A stretch of DNA of 64,000 nt from Paracoccus everestensis (GTDB taxonomy: Bacteria > Pseudomonadota > Alphaproteobacteria > Rhodobacterales > Rhodobacteraceae): NCBI RefSeq assembly GCF_021491915.1, contig NZ_CP090836.1, positions 1,040,501 to 1,104,500 of the forward strand. The letters run 5' to 3'. This document shows positions 17,593-25,133 of the stretch, one piece after another. The translations under genes were made by a program, and so were the position numbers. The notes under the pieces are model-generated. The model was not told the DNA's origin. It did not search any database and saw only the letters and a list, made by a program, of their open reading frames with translations. The number at the start of each line of letters is the position of its first letter. Positions within the stretch are counted from its first letter, which is position 1.

Positions 17593-17608
17593 CCAGGCTT
17601 GCGCCTGG
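17593..17608. promoter_or_regulatory. inverted repeat in the divergent island promoter region
   Basis: CCAGGC-TTGC-GCCTGG, a perfect 6-4-6 inverted repeat 22 bp before the protease start codon. It lies just downstream of the candidate minus-strand promoter, where it could be an operator or a 5' UTR hairpin. Confidence 0.4.
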
Positions 17609-17621
17609 CCACCTGACTGAA

Positions 17622-17650
17622 ATCTTAACGCGAATCGGCTTTTATGTCAT
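17622..17650 (-). promoter_or_regulatory. candidate sigma-70 promoter for the EAD/STAND operon
   Basis: On the minus strand ATGACA (17650-17645, 5 of 6 to the -35 consensus) and TAAGAT (17627-17622, 4 of 6 to the -10 consensus) are separated by exactly 17 bp. The segment is A+T-rich relative to its surroundings and lies about 50 bp before the protease start. Confidence 0.45.
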
Positions 17651-17681
17651 CATTTCCGCATCAAGGGCGGTGGGTGGCGGC

Positions 17682-19967
17682 ATGGGCGCGCGGTTGGACC
17701 TGGCACTGGCCGTTGCGGCGGGTCTGACGGCAGGTCCGCTGATGGCCCAGCCCCAACAGCCGGTTCCGGCCGCGCCAACCCCGCCCCCCGTCCTGCAACG
17801 CCTGGCCGAGGGGACCTTGCCCATTGTCCCATGCCCCGAGGATCCGGACCGGGGCTGCGTCGAGGTTTTGTTCAACGGCGACCAGCCCCCTGTCGCCTGC
17901 TGGACCCTGCCACCCTTCGCGGCGCAGGCCGTGCGGGTGGATACAGCGCCGGTGCAGCCCATTGCGAACAGCAGCACCCGGCGGATGACGATCCTGTTCC
18001 ATCCCCTGCAAGAGGTGCCGCCCGCCACCCCCGCGACGCTGCATTTCGGCTTTGCGCGGCCCGGCGCGCCGTTGGTCTGCGACCAGGCCTTGGTGGTGCA
18101 GCGTCCAGCAAGCGTTTTGGCCCTGCCGGGGGATTTGGACCTTGGTGTCCTGCACGTGGACCTGTTCGGCCGGGTTTCGGGGACCACGCTGGTGCAGCCG
18201 GTCTTTCCCGCGCCCGGCCAATCCGCAATCGGTCCCCTGATGGTATCGTCGCAGACCAGCCTTTACGCGGGCGACCGCCGGGGCAGCGCGGTTCCCGTTC
18301 GGCTGGACCTGCCGGGCGGCGCCACTGTCACCGCCAGCCATTTTGCCGAACTGACCGCGACCCCTGGGACGGCGGGGGCCTTTCCCGCGCTTGGCGCGCT
18401 GTCGGGGCAAGCCTGGGTCACGGCGCCCCAACTGGTGCAGCCCGTTCCGCTGACGATCCGCGCGACAAGCCGGATCGGCTGGATGTCGGTCTTGGCGATG
18501 CTGGCCCTGGGCATTGCGATGGGCGCTTTGGTCCACCGCCATATCGTGCCGCGCCAGGCGCTTGCCCGCGCGCGGCTGGATGCGGAACGCGCCCTTGTCA
18601 CGGCGGCGAGGCTGCGTGACGGGCAGCGCGACAAGCCCTTGGCCCAGGACTTGAACGAGTTGATAGACCGGCAACGCCAGCAGATCCGTTCCGCCCTTGA
18701 CCAGACGGCCGTCGCGCAGGCCGTCGAGGGGTTGAACCAATCGCTAGGCGACCGGTTGCAGGCGGCCGATGCCCGCCGTCAAGCCTTGGCTGCGGCCATT
18801 GCCCCCCTCTTGGCGGCCCTTCGCGCCTTGCCTGCGGTATCCGAACTGCCGGTGCAACCGCTTGATGCCTGGGCCTCGGCCTTGGACAAGGCCCAGACCC
18901 TGATCGAGGCGGGAGAGATCGCCCGCCCCGAAGGCTTGATCGAAACCGAGGTGGCCCAGGCGGAACGCATCGCGCTGACCGCGTTGTCCGGTTTCGCGGA
19001 CCGGGCCAGGGCGGCAATCCACGATCTGGGGGACTGGACGCGCGATCCCGCCCGGCAGGCCCTTGCCCCGCTGCAAGCCGCGGGCGCGGGGTTCCTGCTG
19101 CCCCCTGGCGTCACGCCCCTGACCCTCCTGACCACGATCCGCGACGCCCATCACGCCCTGCGCCAGGCTGCGGCAACCGGGCACCCTGCCATCGCCGCGC
19201 TGTTGCGCGCGCAGTCCAGGGGTGCGTCGAACTGCGGCTTTGCAAGTGCCGCCGACCGGACCGAGGCGATCCTGCGCGACCTGGACCGCACCCCTGTTGC
19301 GGCCCTGGAACAGCTTTCCGAACTGGTTCGGGATTACGGCAACCATGCGCAGACGGCCCGGCTGGCATCCTTCGAGGATCTGGCCGATGTCAAACCCTCG
19401 GGTGTCGAGGGCGGTGTGGTTCCGATCCCGCCTGTGGAACGCCGGATCGACCCGCCGGAACCGCCCGCACTGGTGATCGAGACAGATCCCGCCTTGCCCG
19501 TGGCCGGGCGCGACGTGACAATCCGCCTGGTGGATGTTCCTGCCGATCACGTTGTGCGCATCTGGACCCCGCATGGATCGGCGCGCGTTGCAGGCGGGAA
19601 CGACCCCGCCCTGACCATCCGCCCACCCTATCCCGGCCTGATCCCGGTGGAAATCGTGGTGGCCGATGCCCAGGGCCATGCCCTGTCGCGTCAATCCACC
19701 ACTCTGACTGTCCAGCCCGCCCCCGACCATGCCATTCCCGCCCTGACGACGGAACTGCGCAAGGCCGACCGCCTTGCCGTCGCGGCGGCGGCGGTGCTGG
19801 CGCTGCTGTCGGGGGCGGCGGTCTTTTCCGTCGTGCCGCTGACAAGCTGGTGGGGGTTGCTGGCGCCGCTGCTGTGGGGGTTCTTTGTCAACCTGAACCT
19901 GCCCGACGTGATCCAGGGGCTGCAAGCGCGCCGCGACGCGGTTTTCAAGACATTGAACATCGGCTAG
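17682..19967 (+). CDS. large membrane protein with signal peptide, cytoplasmic helical region and Ig-like domain
   Basis: 761 residues, family not recognised. A signal peptide (about 1-22, ending LMAQ) leads a periplasmic region to about 260 that looks beta-rich and has several Cys (VPCPEDPDRGC, VACW, LVCDQ). A membrane helix (about 264-287) follows, then a long helical cytoplasmic region (290-560) of coiled-coil character. Next comes a beta-sandwich, Ig-like stretch (about 595-685; VIETDPALPVAGRDVTIRLV). Two closing membrane helices (about 698-740) and a short basic tail end the protein. It is divergent from the EAD/STAND operon by 110 bp and its stop codon overlaps that of the second protease, so it belongs to the same island. 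It could be the membrane target or receptor of the system. Confidence 0.7.
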   Translation: MGARLDLALAVAAGLTAGPLMAQPQQPVPAAPTPPPVLQRLAEGTLPIVPCPEDPDRGCVEVLFNGDQPPVACWTLPPFAAQAVRVDTAPVQPIANSSTRRMTILFHPLQEVPPATPATLHFGFARPGAPLVCDQALVVQRPASVLALPGDLDLGVLHVDLFGRVSGTTLVQPVFPAPGQSAIGPLMVSSQTSLYAGDRRGSAVPVRLDLPGGATVTASHFAELTATPGTAGAFPALGALSGQAWVTAPQLVQPVPLTIRATSRIGWMSVLAMLALGIAMGALVHRHIVPRQALARARLDAERALVTAARLRDGQRDKPLAQDLNELIDRQRQQIRSALDQTAVAQAVEGLNQSLGDRLQAADARRQALAAAIAPLLAALRALPAVSELPVQPLDAWASALDKAQTLIEAGEIARPEGLIETEVAQAERIALTALSGFADRARAAIHDLGDWTRDPARQALAPLQAAGAGFLLPPGVTPLTLLTTIRDAHHALRQAAATGHPAIAALLRAQSRGASNCGFASAADRTEAILRDLDRTPVAALEQLSELVRDYGNHAQTARLASFEDLADVKPSGVEGGVVPIPPVERRIDPPEPPALVIETDPALPVAGRDVTIRLVDVPADHVVRIWTPHGSARVAGGNDPALTIRPPYPGLIPVEIVVADAQGHALSRQSTTLTVQPAPDHAIPALTTELRKADRLAVAAAAVLALLSGAAVFSVVPLTSWWGLLAPLLWGFFVNLNLPDVIQGLQARRDAVFKTLNIG

Positions 19968-20878
19968 ATCGCGGGCATCGCCAGTCCCAGCCGGTCGCAA
20001 TCGCCGCGCACCCAGTCCCGCAGGATCGCCAGCACCGCATCGTCGAACCGGGGCGCGGAATTGGCGGTGATATGCAGGTCGATGGGCGTGCCCGGCACCC
20101 CATAGGCATGAAGCCCCACCACAACCGGAGGACTGTCAGCCGTATCCTGCGCCCAGACCGGCGCGCCCGACTGGCCGCTGACCGTGTCGATGTCGTAAAA
20201 TAGCCGCCTGGGCGTGACGGCCATGATGCGGTTGGCGTGGTGATACTGCGCCTTGGCCAGTTCCTTGTCGGTCGGATATCCCGAGACGTTGACCATCCGC
20301 CCCACCAGATCCGCATCAGCAAGCTGCCGGATCGGAAAGATTCCCGTCCGGTCCCCAAGCGGTTCTGACAGGTGGATCGCGGCGATGTCGTGGTCGGCGG
20401 CCTGTTCCTCGACCCAGACATTCAGCGTCGAGAAATGCTTGGCTTCCACCGTGCCGAATGGGAAGCTGTCGCCGGTCCGGCCCGCCGCGACCACGATGCG
20501 GTCTGCCCAGCCGTTGAAAAAGGCCGGGTAATGAACGCAATGTCCGGCGGTGATGATGGTCGCAGGTCCCGCCAGCCAGCCGGTGCCCTTGAAGGTGCCG
20601 CGCGCGCCGATCAGGTCAAGCTGGCAGATCCGTTTCCATGGATCGCCGCCCGCATCCGGCACCCGCTGGCGTTCGTCGTGACCGATCAAGGTTTCCAACC
20701 CGGTCACAGGGTTGGGCGCGCGGGGGCCGGGGCGGGGGGGCTGGAAGCCTGTCGCGGGGACCGGGCCAATGGCCGCAGCGGGCGCGACCTGTCCGGCCTC
20801 GACCGGCGCAGACGGTTCGGGCGCAGGGATAGGGGCATCGAAGGCCCGGTTGCTGACGCTGAACAGGTCCATGCCCAT
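19964..20878 (-). CDS. V8-like trypsin-fold serine protease
   Basis: 304 residues from the ATG at 20878. The open frame extends to a TTG at 20941 without a ribosome binding site, so the start is uncertain. A Pro/Ala-rich N-terminal stretch of ~60 residues precedes a V8/glutamyl-endopeptidase-like domain. The triad is His113 in TAGHCVH, Asp164 in DHDIAAIHL and Ser237 in GQSGAPVW (numbered from this start). No secretion signal is evident. The gene converges on the membrane-protein gene and their TAG stop codons overlap by 2 bp. It lacks the EAD1 domain of the first protease, so it may be activated or recruited differently, or act on the membrane protein. Confidence 0.78.
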   Translation of the reverse strand: MGMDLFSVSNRAFDAPIPAPEPSAPVEAGQVAPAAAIGPVPATGFQPPRPGPRAPNPVTGLETLIGHDERQRVPDAGGDPWKRICQLDLIGARGTFKGTGWLAGPATIITAGHCVHYPAFFNGWADRIVVAAGRTGDSFPFGTVEAKHFSTLNVWVEEQAADHDIAAIHLSEPLGDRTGIFPIRQLADADLVGRMVNVSGYPTDKELAKAQYHHANRIMAVTPRRLFYDIDTVSGQSGAPVWAQDTADSPPVVVGLHAYGVPGTPIDLHITANSAPRFDDAVLAILRDWVRGDCDRLGLAMPAI

Positions 20879-21195
20879 CAACGCCAGCCGACCCACGGTG
20901 ATCCGGGCAAGGGGGCGGCCCCAATCCCGTTTGCGCGGCAAGTTTCGCGTGTGTCAAAGGCCTCTCTGTCACGGAGGCCGACTTGGATCTTGCCGTAGCC
21001 CGGCTGCAGTATCAGTGACAGCATCCTGCACACCCATGAACGGTCAGGTCCACAATGTGCGGTCCCCGACATGAGGAAAACTTTTTGAAACTCTGAAATA
21101 TCTTCTATTTGATAACTTTAGATCGGAAAAAAGTAAACAATGCAGTTTGACGATCCATTTGGCATTTTCTTTTGCAATTCAAAAAACGCGCATTG

Positions 21196-21209
21196 TTCTG
21201 AAAACAGAA
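21196..21209. promoter_or_regulatory. perfect inverted repeat in A+T-rich region
   Basis: TTCTG-AAAA-CAGAA, 5-4-5, inside the A+T-rich stretch. It is operator-like in size and symmetry; no regulator gene is adjacent. Confidence 0.3.
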
Positions 21210-21390
21210 TAAAGCGGCGTTTTGTTGTCTTGCCTCGACAGTAAATCCCTTAAAGGCTGACAAGTGCCTCCGCCCTTGGCTCGCAAGTTGGCCGGCCATC
21301 CTGTCGAACGAGCAGCCTTGGTCCGTGCCCCCGGCAGACCAGATCTCCGCTGCATATTTTCGATCCTGCACTTATCGCGCCGATGTGAAT

Positions 21391-21418
21391 GGAACGCTTG
21401 GGGGCAAAGTTTGTTGTG
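21391..21418 (+). promoter_or_regulatory. candidate extracytoplasmic stress sigma promoter (GGAAC-N16-TGTT)
   Basis: GGAAC at 21391-21395, 16-base spacer, TGTTGTG at 21412-21418, about 45 bp before the first DUF2382 start. It is the same element, including the last three bases, as the one before the DUF892 gene at 11.4 kb. Confidence 0.55.
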
Positions 21419-21460
21419 TCTTCACCTGGTCGCCGGGACCACTTAGCCAAGGGGGAACAA

Positions 21461-21895
21461 ATGCCCGACGATCCAAAGACCGATACCATTTCCCTGGTCG
21501 AGGAGCAGGTGTCAGTGACAAAGCAGGCGGTCCTGACCGGCCGTGTGCGCATCGCGACCCAGACCGAAACCATCGAACAGCGCCTTCCCGCCGAACTTTC
21601 CAGCGAGGAAATCAAGGTGGTGCGGGTGCCGGTCGATCGCCGGGTCGATGCCATGCCGCAGACGACCACCGAAGGCGACCTGACCATTATCCCCGTGGTC
21701 GAGGAACGGCTGGTCGTGACCCGCGAACTGTATCTTCGAGAGGAGGTCCACGTTCGCCGCATCAGACGGCAGGAGTCCGTCGAGATACCGGCGGAAACAC
21801 GCCGGCAAACCGTTCGGATCGAGCGTCTTTCGCCAGACGGCGAAGCCCTTGATCCGATCCCATCCAACAGCAAGGACGATCACGATGACCTATGA
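21461..21895 (+). CDS. DUF2382 (YsnF/AvaK-type) stress protein
   Basis: 144 residues, essentially one DUF2382 domain. It is a highly charged beta/alpha repeat containing VPVDRRVDAMPQTT, IIPVVEERLVVTRELYLREEVHVRR and ESVEIPAETRRQTV. The IPV-EE-V motif is typical. The family is associated with stress responses and with PRC-barrel proteins; no enzymatic activity is known. AGGGGG precedes the ATG by five bases. Its 3' end overlaps the start of the next gene, which carries a second DUF2382 domain. Confidence 0.87.
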   Translation: MPDDPKTDTISLVEEQVSVTKQAVLTGRVRIATQTETIEQRLPAELSSEEIKVVRVPVDRRVDAMPQTTTEGDLTIIPVVEERLVVTRELYLREEVHVRRIRRQESVEIPAETRRQTVRIERLSPDGEALDPIPSNSKDDHDDL

Positions 21896-22874
21896 CAACG
21901 ATTTTGGCACCACGGGCGGACGTATGGACACTGTCGGCGGAACGTCTCTGTCCGCAATGTTCGACAGCCATGACGATGCGCAGCGCGCGGTAGACAGGCT
22001 GGTGCAGGCGGGTATCCCCATGGCCCAGGTCAGGATGGTATCGGGCGGATCGGCCAGCACCACCACGACCTCGACCACCCGGACCGACGATGACAAGGGT
22101 TTCTGGGATAGCCTCAGCGATTTCTTCTTCCCGGATGAGGATCGCTATGCCTATGCCGAAGGGCTGTCGCGCGGCGGCTATCTCGTGACGGTCACCGGCC
22201 TGGGATCGGCGCAATACGATCAGGCCCTCGACATCCTGGATGACGAAGGCAGCGTTGACCTGGACGAGCGCACCGAAAGCTGGCGGTCGGAAGGCTGGGG
22301 CGGATACGAGACCAGCGACTATGCCACCTCGGCCACAGGGGGATCCCTGGCCGGCGGCGCGATGGGTGGTTCCATGGCTGGCGGCTCCCTGACCGGCACG
22401 CGCACCGGCGATCTGGACAGGCAGACGGAATACGGCGCGCAAGGCAGCCAGATGGGGATCCGGTCCGACGATGAAACGATCCCCGTGATCGAGGAACGCA
22501 TCCGCATCGGCAAGCGCGACACCAGCCACGGCCGTGTGCGCGTCCGCGCCTACACCGTCGAGGAGCCGGTGAATGAAAGCGTCGATCTGCGCGAGGAACG
22601 CGTCGAGATCGAGCGCCGTCCCGTGGACCGCGCCGTCAGCGGCGCCGACGTTGCCTTCCAGGAACGCACCCTGGAGGCCGAGGAGTACCGCGAAGAAGCG
22701 GTGGTCCAGAAGGAAGCCCGCGTGGTCGAGGAAATCGGCCTGCGCAAGACCAGCGACACGCATACCGAAACGGTGTCCGACACCGTGCGCCGCACCGAGG
22801 TCGAGATCGAGGATGATCGCGATGGGTCGGGCACGATACGCCGCGATACCGACCGGGACGACCGGATCGTCTGA
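21885..22874 (+). CDS. general stress protein: YflT-like N-terminal domain, Gly-rich linker, DUF2382 domain
   Basis: 329 residues. Residues ~20-115 resemble the general-stress-protein-17M/YflT domain (LSAMFDSHDDAQRAVDRLVQAGIP, then YAEGLSRGGYLVTV). A Gly/Ser/Ala linker with repeats of GGS follows (about 150-178), and the C-terminal half is a DUF2382 domain (TIPVIEERIRIGKRDTSHGRVRVRAY ... VEIERRPVDRAVSG). The start at 21885 has AAGGACG upstream and overlaps the previous gene by 11 bp, so the two are co-translated. A strong terminator follows the stop. The two DUF2382 domains probably arose by duplication. Confidence 0.87.
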   Translation: MTYDNDFGTTGGRMDTVGGTSLSAMFDSHDDAQRAVDRLVQAGIPMAQVRMVSGGSASTTTTSTTRTDDDKGFWDSLSDFFFPDEDRYAYAEGLSRGGYLVTVTGLGSAQYDQALDILDDEGSVDLDERTESWRSEGWGGYETSDYATSATGGSLAGGAMGGSMAGGSLTGTRTGDLDRQTEYGAQGSQMGIRSDDETIPVIEERIRIGKRDTSHGRVRVRAYTVEEPVNESVDLREERVEIERRPVDRAVSGADVAFQERTLEAEEYREEAVVQKEARVVEEIGLRKTSDTHTETVSDTVRRTEVEIEDDRDGSGTIRRDTDRDDRIV

Positions 22875-22884
22875 GAAACCTAAG

Positions 22885-22912
22885 GCGGCGCCCTTGTCGG
22901 GCGCCGCTTTCC
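22885..22912 (+). terminator. rho-independent terminator after DUF2382 operon
   Basis: Perfect 9-bp G+C stem (22885-22893 with 22899-22907), 5-nt loop TTGTC, followed by TTTCC. It lies 10 bp after the stop codon and faces the convergent idi gene. Confidence 0.85.
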
Positions 22913-22922
22913 TTTGCTCCGG

Positions 22923-23984
22923 TTACTTGCGCAGCCGCGCCCGGCGCAGGGCCGACAAGTCAGCGCTGCCGGTGCAGAAACAGGCCGTGCGCAACTGTTG
23001 CAGGACAATGGTCAACTGCCGTTCCAAGGCCTGCGGTCCGTCCAAGGCCGACGCCAGCACCGCACCTGCCAGCGACACCACATCCGCCCCCAGCCTGATC
23101 GCACGCGCCGCGTCCAGTCCTGTGACGATGCCGCCCGATCCGATGATCGTCGCCTCGGGCGCTGCCTGTCGTGCCCCCCGGATCGCGTCCGCCGTGGGGA
23201 TCCCCCAGCCGGCAAAGCAGGCGGCGACCTGCGCAGCGGCTGGATCGGGCGCACGTGCGGCCTCGACCCGTGCCCAATCCGTTCCGCCCGCGCCGGCCAC
23301 GTCAAAGACCATGATGCCTTCTGCCGTCAGCCGGGTCACAACGCTGGCGGATAAGCCCGCCCCGACTTCCTTGACCACGACAGGCACGGGCAGGGCGCGT
23401 GCAAGGGCGCCGATCTTGGCGGTCAGGCCGCGCCAGTCACGGTCGCCTTCGGGCTGGACCGCCTCTTGCAGGGGGTTGAGGTGCAGGATCAGGGCGGACG
23501 CGCCGATGGCCTCGATCGCCCGCAGGGCCTGGTCGCGGCTAAAGCCCCGGTTCAACTGGGCGGCACCGAAATTGGCCAGAATCGGGATGTCGGGGGCCAG
23601 GCGGCGCAGGCTGCCGTCCAGGCCCGCCGCCTCTCCTCCTTCGATCATCACGCGTTGCGATCCGACCGCCAGGGGCAGGCGAAACTGCTGGCATACCTGC
23701 GCCAGCGTGCGGTTGATCGCCCCCGCCCGGCGCGGTCCGCCGGTCATCGACCCGATCATCACGGGGGCGTCAATGGCGTGGCCCAGAAATTCGGTGGACA
23801 AATCGACCTCGTGCCACGAAACTTCGGGCAAGGCGATGTGTTCGAACAAGACCGTCTCCAGCCCGGTCGTTACCGTCGCGCCTGCCTGCCCCGCAAGCAC
23901 GACATCCAGATGTTGTTCCTTTCGAGAGGTGAGTGTGAGTCCGCAATCATTGTCTGTCTCAAGCGACGGATCGGGGTGGGTCAT
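22923..23984 (-). CDS. fni: type 2 isopentenyl diphosphate isomerase (FMN-dependent)
   Basis: 353 residues. The N-terminal TSRKEQHLDVVL, the flavin-site stretch PVMIGSMTGG, then LAVGSQRVMIE, VVVKEVGAGLS and the phosphate-binding GSGGIVTGLDAARAIRLGADVV are those of type 2 IDI, a TIM-barrel flavoenzyme unrelated to the Nudix type 1 enzyme. It interconverts IPP and DMAPP, supplying both substrates of CrtE. The start at 23984 follows AAGGG and a short spacer. It is divergent from crtE across 66 bp that hold a perfect palindrome, suggesting joint control with the carotenoid genes. Confidence 0.93.
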   Translation of the reverse strand: MTHPDPSLETDNDCGLTLTSRKEQHLDVVLAGQAGATVTTGLETVLFEHIALPEVSWHEVDLSTEFLGHAIDAPVMIGSMTGGPRRAGAINRTLAQVCQQFRLPLAVGSQRVMIEGGEAAGLDGSLRRLAPDIPILANFGAAQLNRGFSRDQALRAIEAIGASALILHLNPLQEAVQPEGDRDWRGLTAKIGALARALPVPVVVKEVGAGLSASVVTRLTAEGIMVFDVAGAGGTDWARVEAARAPDPAAAQVAACFAGWGIPTADAIRGARQAAPEATIIGSGGIVTGLDAARAIRLGADVVSLAGAVLASALDGPQALERQLTIVLQQLRTACFCTGSADLSALRRARLRK

Positions 23985-24015
23985 GCCTGTCAGCCCTTGT
24001 CGTTTCGCGTTGTCC

Positions 24016-24027
24016 CTGTTCGAACAG
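24016..24027. promoter_or_regulatory. 12-bp perfect palindrome between idi and crtE
   Basis: CTGTTCGAACAG lies midway in the 66-bp divergent region, 23 bp before the crtE start and 31 bp from the idi start. The position suits an operator controlling both genes. Confidence 0.5.
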
Positions 24028-24050
24028 CGCAAGAATTGAAGGACAGTCTC

Positions 24051-25010
24051 ATGCACCAGCAGGCAATAGACAAGCTGAACGCGGCGCCAACCCATCCCGA
24101 CGCGCAGGCTGGCTTTGTCCGCCGGCTTGACGGTCGCATCGCCTATCATCTGTCGCAACTATCCCCCGCCCCGGCCCGCCTGATCGAAGCCGCGCGCGAT
24201 GCCATGGGCAGCGGCAAGCGGCTGCGCCCTTATCTGCTGCATCTGGTGGCGGGCGATGCCGCCAATGGCGATGCGGTGCTGGACATGGCCGTCGCCCTGG
24301 AAATGGTGCATACCGCGTCTCTGATCATTGACGACCTGCCGTCCATGGATAATGCCATGCTGCGGCGCGGACGCCCCACCACCCACGCCCGGTTCGGCGA
24401 GGCCACGGCCATCCTGACCGCCATCGGCCTGCTGAACCACGCCATCTCCATCGCCAACGGGCTGGCGGGTCTGGGGGACGGTCAGCGGGGCGCCCTGGTC
24501 GCGATCCTGTCGGGCGTCATGGGCTGGCAAGGGTTGGTCGCAGGACAGGAACTGGATCTGAACGGTTTTTCCGATGCGGATCAGGCGGAGGGCGCCCTTG
24601 ATCGGGTCACCCGCATCAATGCGCTGAAGACCGGGGCGTTGCTGTGTGCGGCGGTCGAGGTCGGCGCGATCCTAGGCGGGCGCACGGATGATGAACGCAG
24701 CCTGCTGCGCCGCTTTGGCGAGGATCTGGGACAGGCCTTCCAGATCGCCGACGACCTGGTGGATATGCTGTCCGACAGCGCCGCGATGGGCAAGGATTGC
24801 CAGCAGGACATCGGCAAGGAAACCTATCTGGCCGTCTTTGGAACCGAGGAGGCGCTGCGCCGTTGCCGCGCGCTTCTGGCATCCGCCGATGACGCACTGG
24901 TGGGCGCTGGCCTGTCGCCCGATCCGTTCCGCTGCATGATCGACGCGATCTTTACCCCCATGCTGGACCGCGTTCCCGCGTTCCACGCCCAGGCGGGCGC
25001 CGCACGATAA
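24051..25010 (+). CDS. crtE: geranylgeranyl diphosphate synthase (polyprenyl synthetase)
   Basis: 319 residues from the ATG at 24051, with GAAGGA seven bases upstream. The two aspartate-rich motifs are DDLPSMD (first, FARM) and DDLVD (second, SARM). GKRLRPYLLHLV carries the conserved Arg, and TINA-like RINALKTGALL is also present. It condenses FPP/DMAPP with IPP to C20 GGPP, the precursor of phytoene. The motifs fit a GGPP/FPP synthase equally; placement next to crtB, crtI and crtY supports CrtE. It converges on crtB; the 123 bp between them show no gene or strong terminator. Confidence 0.9.
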   Translation: MHQQAIDKLNAAPTHPDAQAGFVRRLDGRIAYHLSQLSPAPARLIEAARDAMGSGKRLRPYLLHLVAGDAANGDAVLDMAVALEMVHTASLIIDDLPSMDNAMLRRGRPTTHARFGEATAILTAIGLLNHAISIANGLAGLGDGQRGALVAILSGVMGWQGLVAGQELDLNGFSDADQAEGALDRVTRINALKTGALLCAAVEVGAILGGRTDDERSLLRRFGEDLGQAFQIADDLVDMLSDSAAMGKDCQQDIGKETYLAVFGTEEALRRCRALLASADDALVGAGLSPDPFRCMIDAIFTPMLDRVPAFHAQAGAAR

Positions 25011-25133
25011 CCTGGCTTGGTATCTTGCTGATCGTCATGGCTATCGTCGCCACAATGGCAAGGCGGCTGCGTCGGTTTCGACTTCATCTGTGCCACGCTG
25101 GTCACGCAGACGGACCGCAGCAACACCACCCGG

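Larger units (their letters stand above)
20879..21460. other. long non-coding stretch with A+T-rich core
   Basis: About 580 bp without a convincing gene. The core from about 21072 to 21245 is roughly two-thirds A+T by eye, in strong contrast to the rest of the window, with runs of A and T and a hairpin-capable TTCTG-AAAA-CAGAA. A small G+C-rich inverted repeat (GGCCTC...GAGGCC) lies near 20960. The right end carries the stress-type promoter of the DUF2382 genes. The core could be a promoter region, a silencer-bound segment or a foreign remnant bordering the island. Confidence 0.55.

Noticed and set aside
24016..24027. SOS/LexA reading of CTGTTCGAACAG
   Set aside because: Alphaproteobacterial LexA boxes are direct GTTC-N7-GTTC repeats, and carotenoid genes are not SOS genes. 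Kept only as an unassigned palindrome.
25011..25133. Possible transposase remnant between crtE and crtB
   Set aside because: Translations of this 123-bp stretch show no transposase motif and no terminal repeats; nothing supportable.
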